This document shows, in pieces, positions 28,124-35,822 of a stretch of 64,000 nt of DNA. Under the pieces are notes generated by a model that did no database searches, was not told the DNA's origin, and saw nothing but the letters and a program-made list of their open reading frames with translations. A program made the translations under genes and the position numbers. The DNA comes from Lawsonella clevelandensis (GTDB taxonomy: Bacteria; Actinomycetota; Actinomycetes; Mycobacteriales; Mycobacteriaceae): assembly GCF_001293125.1 (NCBI RefSeq), contig NZ_CP009312.1, positions 1,711,447 to 1,775,446 of the forward strand. Reading direction: 5' to 3'. Within the stretch, counting starts at the first letter, position 1. Every line of letters starts with the position of its first letter.

Positions 28124-29581
28124 ATGTTGACGGCTACCCTTCCTCCGGAACTTCAACACGTCCACATGATCGGCATTGGTGGCGCAGGCATGTCGGGCGT
28201 GGCCCGTATCCTGCTGGCCCGTGGCGGAGAAGTCAGCGGATCCGATGTACGCGACTCACGTGCATTGGTCTCGTTGAGTGCGCGGGGCGCTAAAGTCGCC
28301 GTTGGGCATGACGTCGTCAACCTCAACCTTCTTTCGGAACGTCCCTCGTGTGTCATTGTTTCCTATGCAGCGATTCCCGACACCAATCCGGAGCTGCGGG
28401 AAGCACGACGTCTGGGAATCCCCATTCGCACCCGCTCGCAGGTGCTTGCCCAACTCATGAAGGGCTATCGCACCCTGTTGGTGGCAGGAACCCACGGGAA
28501 GACTTCCACCACCTCCATGGCCATCGTTTCCTTCCAAGGATTCGGATGCGATCCATCCTTCGCGGTGGGCGGCGCCTTACACGAAACCGGTACTAACGCG
28601 CACCATGGCTCCGGTGACCTTTTCATTGCAGAAGCCGATGAATCGGATGCCTCCCTACTGCAGTACCGGGCGAGTATCGCCATTGTCACCAATGTTGAAC
28701 CTGATCATCTGAACTTTTTTGGCACAGCTGAGGCATACTGCCAGGTTTTCGCCGATTTCCTTGACTGCATTGAGCCCGGAGGGGCACTAATTGTCTGCGT
28801 GGATGATCCGGGGTCTCGTACTCTGGCACTGTACGCAGCCCAGCGCGGCATTCGGGTGTTGGGCTATGGGACTGCGACGGAAGCAGCTCAAGCGCAACGC
28901 GACGGCATCCCCATGTGTGGTGTGCTAGAAGCCTGGGAGCCCACTCTCGATGGCTTGGCTGCCCGGATTCATCTGGCCGGGGATGACAGCTCACGTGAGC
29001 TGGTGTTACCCGTTCCTGGTGAACACATGGCTCTCAACGCACTGTCCACGCTCGTTGCTGTCCGCGAGTATGGGGGAGACGTGCGGGCTGCACTCGAAGC
29101 ACTGACGCACTTCGGTGGAGTGAACCGTCGCTTCCAGTACCACGGACAAGTTGGCGGTATCCGCGTGTATGACGATTACGCCCACCATCCGACTGAGGCA
29201 CGTGCAGTACTTACTGCCGCCCGCGAAGTTGCCGATGCGGACGCACAGGGTCTGGGGCATCCTGGGCGTGTCATTGTCTGCTTCCAGCCGCATCTGTATT
29301 CACGTACTGAGCAGTTCGCCACCGAATTTGCGCAGGCCCTCAATCTGGCCGACTACGCGATTGTGCTTGATATTTACGGTGCCCGAGAAAACCCAATGCC
29401 GGGCGTCACCAGTGAGTTGATTACTCGCCAGCTCACTATCCCGCACAAGTATCAGCCGGACTTCTCCAAGGTTCCCTACGACGTCGCCGCGATCGCAGAA
29501 CCTGGAGACATCGTCCTCACTATGGGAGCGGGCAACGTTACCATGGAAGCTGACGCTATTATCGCTCTCCTGAAAGGCTAA
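28124..29581 (+). CDS. murC: UDP-N-acetylmuramate--L-alanine ligase
   Basis: Mur ligase of 485 aa catalysing the first amino-acid addition. MIGIGGAGMSGVARIL (near residues 12-27), the ATP loop GTHGKTSTTSM, EADESDASLL, TNVEPDHLNFFG, and the C-terminal YDDYAHHPTEARAVL with FQPHLYSRT are clear. CAGGAGA upstream fixes the ATG. ftsQ begins 2 nt after its stop. Confidence 0.97.
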   Translation: MLTATLPPELQHVHMIGIGGAGMSGVARILLARGGEVSGSDVRDSRALVSLSARGAKVAVGHDVVNLNLLSERPSCVIVSYAAIPDTNPELREARRLGIPIRTRSQVLAQLMKGYRTLLVAGTHGKTSTTSMAIVSFQGFGCDPSFAVGGALHETGTNAHHGSGDLFIAEADESDASLLQYRASIAIVTNVEPDHLNFFGTAEAYCQVFADFLDCIEPGGALIVCVDDPGSRTLALYAAQRGIRVLGYGTATEAAQAQRDGIPMCGVLEAWEPTLDGLAARIHLAGDDSSRELVLPVPGEHMALNALSTLVAVREYGGDVRAALEALTHFGGVNRRFQYHGQVGGIRVYDDYAHHPTEARAVLTAAREVADADAQGLGHPGRVIVCFQPHLYSRTEQFATEFAQALNLADYAIVLDIYGARENPMPGVTSELITRQLTIPHKYQPDFSKVPYDVAAIAEPGDIVLTMGAGNVTMEADAIIALLKG

Positions 29582-29583
29582 CT

Positions 29584-30279
29584 GTGTCCGAGGAACGTCG
29601 TGCAGCTCTCTCGCACGCACTCCGCACAGTCCTCCAGACTGTATTGGGGCTCGTCCTCGCTGTCACTATGGCCGTCGCAATTGTGCTCTTTACAACGCCT
29701 CTTTTCCTGGTGACGGAAACGTCGGTGACAGGCTTACGCGTGTTGTCTCAGCAACAGGTTCTCCGGCAGGCACAGGTACCCATGGAAACACGCATGGCAG
29801 AGCTGAGCACCCATGACGTAGCGCTACGTGTGGCAGCGTTGCCGCGGGTAAAACGCGTACGGGTGGAAAAAAGCTACCCCCACCTGGTGACAATTGCGAT
29901 TACGGAACGCGTGCCGGTGGCGTGCTTTGCAGCAGGAGGCAAACTCTACGAGATGGACGCGGCGGGTGTCGCCATGGCGGTAAGACGCCCTACCCTCCGT
30001 ATCCCGGAAATCGTGGTGCCCGATCCACTGCACAATACCCTGCAGCGGGAAGCTGCTCTGAAAACCGCACAAGAATTACCGCAGGACATTGTGCGTCGCG
30101 TCCGTACGATTGATGTCACCTCTGCGGCCATGGTGGTGTTACGGCTGCGTGATGGGCGGACAGTTGAGCTGGGTTCACCCACTCGTCTAGAGGAGAAAGT
30201 GCAGTCCATGCGGATTGTTCTGACCCAGTCGGGGACCACCTGGAATGTCTCCAACCCAGAGCTTCCCACTCGCCGTTAA
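29584..30279 (+). CDS. ftsQ: Divisome protein FtsQ
   Basis: A 231-aa bitopic membrane protein. A short cytoplasmic N-terminus (1-17) is followed by one transmembrane helix (about 18-40), the POTRA domain (FLVTETSVTGLRVLSQQQVLRQAQ, PRVKRVRVEKSYPHLVTIAITERVPVA) and the FtsQ beta domain. It begins with GTG, 2 nt after murC. It links FtsL/FtsB to the divisome. The ftsZ promoter region follows. Confidence 0.92.
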   Translation: MSEERRAALSHALRTVLQTVLGLVLAVTMAVAIVLFTTPLFLVTETSVTGLRVLSQQQVLRQAQVPMETRMAELSTHDVALRVAALPRVKRVRVEKSYPHLVTIAITERVPVACFAAGGKLYEMDAAGVAMAVRRPTLRIPEIVVPDPLHNTLQREAALKTAQELPQDIVRRVRTIDVTSAAMVVLRLRDGRTVELGSPTRLEEKVQSMRIVLTQSGTTWNVSNPELPTRR

Positions 30280-30331
30280 GCGGGAAGATTGTTGGCAGCT
30301 AATTAATTACGTTTCTCCCGGTGTGTCTTCT

Positions 30332-30359
30332 TTGGACCACTTCCGAGGATCCTTATCCT
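30332..30359 (+). promoter_or_regulatory. Probable ftsZ promoter
   Basis: TTGGAC (30332-30337) and TATCCT (30354-30359) are separated by 16 nt, giving a leader of about 55 nt to the ftsZ ATG. It lies in the 143-bp ftsQ-ftsZ gap. An upstream promoter may also read in from the dcw cluster. Confidence 0.5.
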
Positions 30360-30422
30360 TTACCCGCACTGGAGGACTCCTCTAACCTTCAACCTCAGCT
30401 TTAGACGGGAGAAGCTATTCCA

Positions 30423-31520
30423 ATGACTACGCCACAACACAATCTGGCCGTCATCAAAGTGGTCGGCATCGGTGGCGGCGGAACCAACGCCATCAAGCGC
30501 ATGATCGGCGAAGGCATGACCGGCGTCGATTTCATCGCTCTGAACACCGATGAGCAAGACCTCCTTGATTGCGATGCCCCCACCAAACTCGACATTGGGC
30601 AATCCACCACACGTGGCCTCGGTGCTGGCGCCGACCCCGCGGTGGGAGAGCGCGCTGCCCGCGATAATTCGCAGGATATTGAAGATGTCCTGACGGGTGC
30701 CGACATGGTCTTCGTGACCGCTGGCGAAGGCGGAGGCACCGGTACCGGCGGTGCCCCCATCGTCGCTAGCATTGCCCGCGACCTCGGCGCGCTGACCGTT
30801 GCTGTGGTGACTAAACCCTTCTCGTTCGAAGGGAAGCGGCGTGCGGAAAATGCCGCTAATGGTATCGAGAAGCTGCGGGATGCCTGCGACACTCTCATCA
30901 CCATCCCTAATGATCGACTGCTTCAGCAAGAAGACAAGACCATCTCTATCAATGACGCCTTCTCCAAGGCGGATGAGGTGCTCTTTAATGGTGTGCAGGG
31001 CATTACCGACCTGATTTCCACGCCGGGTCTCATCAATGTCGACTTTGCTGACGTGAAATCGGTTCTGGCAGACTCCGGGGCAGCACTCATGGGCATCGGC
31101 CGCGCATCCGGCAATGATCGCGCCAGTAAGGCCACTGATGCCGCTATCAACTCGCCGCTGTTGGAATACAGCATGGAAGGCGCCAAAGGTGTCCTGCTCT
31201 CCATTGCCGGCGGTTCTGACCTGGGTCTCTTCGAAGCAAATGAAGCTGCCAGCATTGTCCGCGAAAAAGCTCACCCGGATGCCAACATCATCTTCGGTAC
31301 TGTCATCGACGACTCACTGGGGGACGAAGTACGCGTCACCGTTGTTGCAGCTGGATTCGAAGGTGGGGAACCTCCTGCCCGTGTCTTCGATAATGAAGCC
31401 GCAAAGGACGAGGAAAACTTTGAGGAGGTTGCTGACAAGAGCTCCGGAATGAGCATCCGCCAGCGCGCCACCCGTGTCTCTGACGAAGACGACATCGATA
31501 TCCCGCCCTTCATGCGGTAA
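30423..31520 (+). CDS. ftsZ: Cell division GTPase FtsZ
   Basis: Tubulin-like GTPase of 365 aa that forms the Z-ring. The GTP signature GGGTGTG is at residues 103-109, the nucleotide-binding GIGGGGTNA is at 15-23, and the T7 synergy loop NVDFADVKSVL includes the catalytic Asp. A short linker leads to the conserved C-terminal peptide DDIDIPPFMR, which would bind SepF and FtsW as no ftsA is present. The short linker gives a protein slightly smaller than mycobacterial FtsZ. Confidence 0.98.
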   Translation: MTTPQHNLAVIKVVGIGGGGTNAIKRMIGEGMTGVDFIALNTDEQDLLDCDAPTKLDIGQSTTRGLGAGADPAVGERAARDNSQDIEDVLTGADMVFVTAGEGGGTGTGGAPIVASIARDLGALTVAVVTKPFSFEGKRRAENAANGIEKLRDACDTLITIPNDRLLQQEDKTISINDAFSKADEVLFNGVQGITDLISTPGLINVDFADVKSVLADSGAALMGIGRASGNDRASKATDAAINSPLLEYSMEGAKGVLLSIAGGSDLGLFEANEAASIVREKAHPDANIIFGTVIDDSLGDEVRVTVVAAGFEGGEPPARVFDNEAAKDEENFEEVADKSSGMSIRQRATRVSDEDDIDIPPFMR

Positions 31521-31551
31521 CGGACAGCTCTGCTGTTGAGGTGAACACGTC

Positions 31552-32334
31552 ATGACTACGCCCCCCACTCTCACACAGACTGCCAACGGGCTACCACAGC
31601 CAGGCCGTCTGCGGGTGAGGCGTGTCATCACCACCCGGGCTGGCGGATATTCCACCGGCCGCTACCACGGATTGAACCTTTCCCTGGATGTGGGAGATAA
31701 CCCCGTCACCGTCACCCGCAACAGGGAAAGGCTCGCTGAAAAACTTCAGCTTCCACCAGACCGTTTCGTCTACATGGAACAACTCCAAAGCCCCCATGTC
31801 AGCGTTGTCGAAGCAACCGCGGACAGTCGTTATCCCGATCCGATCCCGGCCACCGACGCGCTCGTCACTACCGCAGCTGACCTTGCTCTCGTCGTACTTA
31901 CTTCAGATGCCGTCCCCGTGCTGTTAGGAGACGATGAAGCGGGCGTTATCGCTGCCCTCAATGGTTCGGCATTAGGAGTTCGAGCCGGGCTTGTTTCCGC
32001 CACCCTGGACGTCATGCGTGAGTTGGGGGCGGACCCACACCGAATGCATGCACTACTTGGCCCCTCCGCCACCGGTCGCAAGATGGTGGTCTCAGAGGCA
32101 ATGGCGGCAGATGTGGAAGCTCACGTTCCACATACTCGCGCCCGGACAGCTACCGGGCAGCCATCTCTCGACTTGCGTCGCGGCGTAGCCTACCAGCTCG
32201 TTTCAGCGGGGCTCGCAGGTGTCACTGTGGATCCCCGCTGCACTATTGAAGACCTCGCCTTCTTCAGTACCTACCGGGAAAAGAAGACGGGGTGCCAGGC
32301 CGGCGTCATTTGGAGGAGCAGTACCAATGACTGA
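31552..32334 (+). CDS. pgeF: PgeF/YfiH-family protein lacking the usual metal-site residues
   Basis: A 260-aa protein of the laccase-domain (YfiH/PgeF) family, placed after ftsZ as in other Mycobacteriales (Rv2149c). Family members are peptidoglycan-editing amidases or multicopper-like oxidases with a His-Cys-His metal site. The fold segments are present (RRVITTRAGGYS, NLSLDVGDNP, VDPRCTIEDLAFFSTYRE), but the three key residues differ: Gln79 replaces His in the QVHG-type motif, Ala120 replaces Cys in ADCVPVL, and Asn137 replaces His in AAVHAG. It may be a pseudoenzyme. GAGGTG upstream sets the start. The stop overlaps the next gene by 8 bp. Confidence 0.82.
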   Translation: MTTPPTLTQTANGLPQPGRLRVRRVITTRAGGYSTGRYHGLNLSLDVGDNPVTVTRNRERLAEKLQLPPDRFVYMEQLQSPHVSVVEATADSRYPDPIPATDALVTTAADLALVVLTSDAVPVLLGDDEAGVIAALNGSALGVRAGLVSATLDVMRELGADPHRMHALLGPSATGRKMVVSEAMAADVEAHVPHTRARTATGQPSLDLRRGVAYQLVSAGLAGVTVDPRCTIEDLAFFSTYREKKTGCQAGVIWRSSTND

Positions 32335-33064
32335 CAACACCATTGCATCCCGCTATCAGGCGACGCTCGACCGCATCGCACAGGCCTGCCAGCGTGTGGG
32401 ACGATCCCGTGAGGATATCACCCTCATGGTCGTCACCAAGTTCCATCCGCTCGACGAGGTCCTCGAACTGGTTCGTCTGGGCGTGCGAACCTTTGGCGAA
32501 AATCGCGAACAAGAGGCTCGGCAAAAAGCATACGACTTGCTTGAGCGTGATGCAGCTGAGCATGTGCTCGCTGGAATCCCCGCTGAATGGTCCATGATTG
32601 GGCAACTGCAACGCAATAAGTGCAATGCAGTGGCCCGGTGGGCGCATAGTGTCCATTCTGTCGATTCCGTGTCCCTGGTCAACGGTCTTGAGAGGGGGAT
32701 GCAGCGGGCTCTCGACGATGGCTCCCGGGAGAACCCGCAACTGGGCGTGTATCTCCAAGTCAGTCTGGACGGGGATACTGCGCGCGGTGGAGCACTGGAG
32801 AGTGACATCGCAGAACTTGCCGATCTCGTCGACGACTCTGACCATCTTGTTCTGCGCGGACTGATGTCCGTACCGCCGTTGGATGCAGACCCCAGTGTTG
32901 CCTTTGCACACCTCTACGATCTCAGCCAGCAGCTACGCACCAACCATCCGTATGCCACCGAGATTTCTGCTGGTATGACGGGGGATATGGAGGAGGCTAT
33001 CGCCCACGGTTCTACCTGCATTCGAGTCGGAACCGCCATCCTCGGACCGCGCCCCACCCACTAA
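32327..33064 (+). CDS. YggS-family pyridoxal-phosphate homeostasis protein
   Basis: A 245-aa single-domain PLP-binding protein (alanine racemase-like barrel) that buffers free PLP. The PLP Lys is Lys38 (MVVTKFHP); FGENREQE, WSMIGQLQRNKC, SVDSVSLV, LRGLMSVPPL and the C-terminal EISAGMTGDMEEAIAHGSTCIRVGTAILG are family motifs. ATG 32327 has GGAGGAG upstream and overlaps pgeF by 8 bp; the longer reading from 32219 lies within pgeF. A 7-bp hairpin without a T run (33069-33087) lies between it and sepF. Confidence 0.93.
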   Translation: MTDNTIASRYQATLDRIAQACQRVGRSREDITLMVVTKFHPLDEVLELVRLGVRTFGENREQEARQKAYDLLERDAAEHVLAGIPAEWSMIGQLQRNKCNAVARWAHSVHSVDSVSLVNGLERGMQRALDDGSRENPQLGVYLQVSLDGDTARGGALESDIAELADLVDDSDHLVLRGLMSVPPLDADPSVAFAHLYDLSQQLRTNHPYATEISAGMTGDMEEAIAHGSTCIRVGTAILGPRPTH

Positions 33065-33130
33065 TCCTGCTTGCCTTATTGGCAAGCGTACAGAGACCCA
33101 TCATCCATAACCCAAGATACGGAGGCACCC

Positions 33131-33655
33131 ATGGGCTTTATTCAAAACGCGAAGGAATTCTTCGGCATGGCATCGCCCGCCGAACAACCCGACTATGTCG
33201 AAGACTATGTTGAGTCTGATGACTACGGCGACAAGTACGGTGACGGCTTCGGTTACGGCGACTCCTACCAGGACGACTACGCGGCCCCGACGCGTGCAGG
33301 CAGCACCCCGCTTCCTCCACTGGACCGCAGTCGCTATGGTGGACCGCGGCAGGCTGACGCCCGCCCCTACCCACCTGCCCGCCACTCCGCACAGATCACC
33401 ACAGTAAGCCCTAAGAGTTACGCAGAAGCCGAGCTTATTGGCCAGCGCTTCCGAGACGGTAACCCAGTGGTGATGGACCTGTCGAAGCTGGATAGTGACC
33501 TTGGTCAGCGGCTCGTTGATTTCGCCTCGGGCCTAGTGTTTGCACTTAATGGTTCGGTAGAACGCATTGCTAAGAAGGTTTTCCTGCTGTCCCCGGCAGA
33601 AACTGTCGTCAATGACGGAGAACGGCTCCGTCTAGAACGGGATTACGAAGCATAA
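33131..33655 (+). CDS. sepF: Cell division protein SepF
   Basis: A 174-aa FtsZ membrane anchor. An N-terminal amphipathic helix (MGFIQNAKEFFGM) precedes an acidic linker unusually rich in Asp, Tyr and Gly (about residues 20-60). The conserved SepF core follows (ITTVSPKSYAEAELIGQRFRDGNPVVMDLSKLDSDLGQRLVDFASGLVFALNGSVERIAKKVFLLSP). GGAGG upstream of 33131 fixes the start; an upstream reading from 33071 is excluded. SepF is the likely main FtsZ anchor here because no ftsA is seen. Confidence 0.94.
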   Translation: MGFIQNAKEFFGMASPAEQPDYVEDYVESDDYGDKYGDGFGYGDSYQDDYAAPTRAGSTPLPPLDRSRYGGPRQADARPYPPARHSAQITTVSPKSYAEAELIGQRFRDGNPVVMDLSKLDSDLGQRLVDFASGLVFALNGSVERIAKKVFLLSPAETVVNDGERLRLERDYEA

Positions 33656-33759
33656 CGCACCTCGGATTCCGACAGTCCAGCGGTTTGATGCGGCTTATAG
33701 CATGCTCCTATCCAGCGCTGACGTCGGCGAAAGAGGAAGTATCTCGGTAAGGTGAATCT

Positions 33760-34080
33760 GTGACTGTCTTTGCAACTGTGGTGTACTACCTGCTGCGTAT
33801 TCTGTGGCTATTGCTCATTGTGCGCATCACGGTCGAGATGATCCACTCCTTCGGGCGATCGTGGTCGCCTGGGCCGAAACTGGCAGCCGTCTTGGAGGTT
33901 GTTTTTCGTGCCACCGATTGGTGCCTCGTCCCCATCCGGAAGGTGTTACGTCCGGTGGGAATTGGGGGAGTAGGGCTGGATCTCTCTCCTCTTATCGTGT
34001 TCCTCGTTGTCAGTGTTTTGGTGCCTCTCACTGTCAACTTGGGTGCAACACCAGTAACTCTGGGGAGCCTATTTTCGTAA
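33760..34080 (+). CDS. YggT-family membrane protein
   Basis: A 106-aa protein with two transmembrane regions (about 3-24 and 72-92) and the YggT signature around the central segment, including DWCLVPIRKVLRP and LDLSPLIVFLVV. It begins with GTG, with AAGGTG 6 nt upstream. Homologues (Rv2146c) always lie between sepF and wag31 and may aid septal or polar growth; the molecular role is unknown. Confidence 0.88.
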   Translation: MTVFATVVYYLLRILWLLLIVRITVEMIHSFGRSWSPGPKLAAVLEVVFRATDWCLVPIRKVLRPVGIGGVGLDLSPLIVFLVVSVLVPLTVNLGATPVTLGSLFS

Positions 34081-34208
34081 CTGAACTGGGCTTTCCTGCA
34101 GATTCCTAGGTGAGATAGTCGTTTCAGAACTAGGAGTCAAAAGGAAAAGTCCGCTAGGCTTTTCAATGAACTGCAGTTTTTTCATAAAGAACGCTGTCGT
34201 TATGGCAG

Positions 34209-34214
34209 TATTAT
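34209..34214 (+). promoter_or_regulatory. Candidate -10 (TATTAT) for wag31
   Basis: TATTAT in an AT-rich gap of 181 bp would give a leader of about 41 nt to the wag31 ATG. No clear -35 at normal spacing. Confidence 0.35.
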
Positions 34215-34261
34215 GTGTGTAAACTCATGTGACTCGTGAGAAAAAGAGAGGGAGAGTTCCC

Positions 34262-34987
34262 ATGCCTACGCTGACTCCAGCAGACGTCCACAATGTCGGG
34301 TTTAGTCGTCCGCCCATCGGCAAGCGCGGCTACAACGAGGAGGAAGTCGATCAGTTCCTCGACCTTATCGAGGTTGAACTGAGCCGGCTCATCGAAGAGA
34401 ACTCGGACCTGCAGCAGCGCGTTTCTGAACTGACCACCGAGCTTGATGAGGCGCAGAATTCCGTCGCAGCCGCACAGCAGGAAGTTGATGCTGCCCGTAG
34501 TGACGCAGAGGCCGCTCGCGCTGCCGCTGCTAAGGCCTCCGTGGCTGCTTCCCCTGCCGCCCCTGCTCCCGCCCCTGCCGCCTCCTCCACGCCGGGTGAC
34601 GTGGAAACCAACCTCAAGGCCGCCCATATCCTCGGTATGGCCCAGGAAATGGCAGACCGTCTTACTGGCGATGCCCACCGCGAAGCCGACGAGATGCTCT
34701 CCTCCGCACGTTCCGAAGCGGATCGTATGGTCACGGAGGCCAACGACACCGCTGACCGCCGGATGAACGAGACCGAAGCTGCCATTGCCCACATGGAGGC
34801 CGAGGCCGAACGCAAGCACACCGAAGTGATGGCCACCATCAACCAGCAGCGCTCTGTCTTGGAAGGTCGTATTGACCAGCTGCGTACCTTCGAACGCCAG
34901 TACCGCGCCCGCCTGCAGGACCTCCTCGAAGGCCAGCTGGCAGATCTGCGCGGATCCAACATTGGAGACAGCTTCTCCAACAACTAA
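34262..34987 (+). CDS. wag31: Polar growth scaffold DivIVA/Wag31
   Basis: A 241-aa coiled-coil protein that marks cell poles and directs tip growth. The membrane-binding N-terminal domain ([39 protein letters not shown], 2-40) is typical. A first coiled coil runs to about 90, an Ala/Pro-rich linker occupies about 91-112, and a second coiled coil spans about 115-228. GGGAG sets the ATG at 34262 (a reading from 34229 adds 11 residues). In mycobacteria Wag31 is phosphorylated by PknA/PknB. Two terminator-like hairpins follow. Confidence 0.96.
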   Translation: MPTLTPADVHNVGFSRPPIGKRGYNEEEVDQFLDLIEVELSRLIEENSDLQQRVSELTTELDEAQNSVAAAQQEVDAARSDAEAARAAAAKASVAASPAAPAPAPAASSTPGDVETNLKAAHILGMAQEMADRLTGDAHREADEMLSSARSEADRMVTEANDTADRRMNETEAAIAHMEAEAERKHTEVMATINQQRSVLEGRIDQLRTFERQYRARLQDLLEGQLADLRGSNIGDSFSNN

Positions 34988-35028
34988 ATTTTCTCTCACT
35001 TCGAGAAACCGAGTCACACATTGGGTGA

Positions 35029-35096
35029 CAGCAGGGCGGCAGAAGCACCGCCCTGCTGTTGCTGCATTTCTGAACCCCGCCTCCTATGGCGGGGTT
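35029..35096 (+). terminator. Tandem terminator hairpins after wag31
   Basis: A perfect 11-bp stem (35029-35039 with 35048-35058) is followed by a second hairpin (35073-35081 with 35088-35096). Neither has a long T run; together they probably end the wag31 transcript. Confidence 0.65.
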
Positions 35097-35202
35097 CGCT
35101 GCTAGGGAGAACCCGCCTACTTCCTCCATTTAGCCGCCCCACATATAACTGCCTGGGGTATGATCGAGATGTCGACACGTCGGTCACATCCCAAGGAATG
35201 CC

Positions 35203-35469
35203 ATGCTCATCCTCGCTCTCGTTTGCACCGTCATTGGACTCGCGCTACTGGTAGCTGCTCTTACTACCGGTATTCTCCCCCTCGCCTGGGCCTGTATCGG
35301 TGTCTGTATTCTTGGCTTCATCTTCCTTATTGTGGACATCGTGAAGAATCGGAAGAAGAAGGCAGACGACGAAGCCGCGGTGCTCGTCGATGGAGTACCA
35401 GCAGTTGAACATGCTGTCGAAACAGATGTACCTGCCCCCGATGTCGTTGAGGTCCCTACAGATAGATAG
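35203..35469 (+). CDS. Small two-helix membrane protein
   Basis: An 88-aa protein with two transmembrane helices (about 2-20 and 25-46), a basic stop-transfer (KNRKKK) and an acidic Val/Pro/Glu-rich cytoplasmic tail. It follows wag31 as Rv2144c-like small membrane proteins do. AAGGA precedes the ATG by about 5 nt. Function unknown. Confidence 0.7.
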   Translation: MLILALVCTVIGLALLVAALTTGILPLAWACIGVCILGFIFLIVDIVKNRKKKADDEAAVLVDGVPAVEHAVETDVPAPDVVEVPTDR

Positions 35470-35500
35470 GTGTTAGTCGTACGGCCTATAGCCTTTTCGC

Positions 35501-35527
35501 AACCCCGCACGCATTGTGCGGGGTTTT
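35501..35527 (+). terminator. Rho-independent terminator
   Basis: A perfect 10-bp stem (35501-35510 with 35516-35525), a 5-nt loop and a short T run follow the small membrane protein gene. Confidence 0.88.
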
Positions 35528-35586
35528 GTGTGTGAACGAGTTATCCATTGTTCATCCGACGGGTAGGAGGTTTCGTGCAGCACTTA

Positions 35587-35616
35587 TTGGGACTTTTGCG
35601 CGGGAAAACGTAGAAT
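35587..35616 (+). promoter_or_regulatory. Probable ileS promoter
   Basis: TTGGGA (35587-35592) and TAGAAT (35611-35616) with an 18-nt spacer place the transcription start near 35623, exactly at the 5' edge of the T-box leader. Confidence 0.55.
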
Positions 35617-35619
35617 GAA

Positions 35620-35815
35620 GGCCTGGCAGTGATCCGGCTATCACCGGGGAGTCTCCGGAAGAACAGCGTCTAGCCCAGTAGAACCGGACGGGAGAGCCCG
35701 ACATAGCTCCAACGAAGCGGGTTGTGGATGAGCTACAACCAAGCGGGGTGGTACCGCGGAGCTTACAGCCTCGTCCCCGTGTCCCGGACACATGTAGCTA
35801 GACACGAGGAGTAGC
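35620..35815 (+). promoter_or_regulatory. T-box riboswitch controlling ileS (translational type)
   Basis: The leader senses uncharged tRNA-Ile. A short Stem I holds an ATC (Ile) specifier at 35640-35642. Stem III is GGTTGT/ACAACC (35720-35725 with 35735-35740). The T-box bulge TGGTACC lies at 35749-35755 within the GGTGGTACCGCG consensus, which pairs with the free tRNA 3' end. Downstream, CCTCGT (35769-35774) can pair with ACGAGG (35804-35809), hiding the ileS Shine-Dalgarno GAGGAG (35807-35812), and no T run follows. This is the actinobacterial ileS design in which tRNA binding frees the ribosome site rather than preventing termination. Confidence 0.92.
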
Positions 35816-35822
35816 TCCGTCG

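Noticed and set aside
30360-31274. Long antisense reading frame (304 aa) opposite ftsZ
   Set aside because: It is a shadow of the highly biased ftsZ codons; no family likeness or ribosome site.
33069-33087. Terminator between yggS and sepF
   Set aside because: The 7-bp hairpin is perfect but has no T run, and sepF has no clear promoter of its own; more likely a processing or stability element, if anything.
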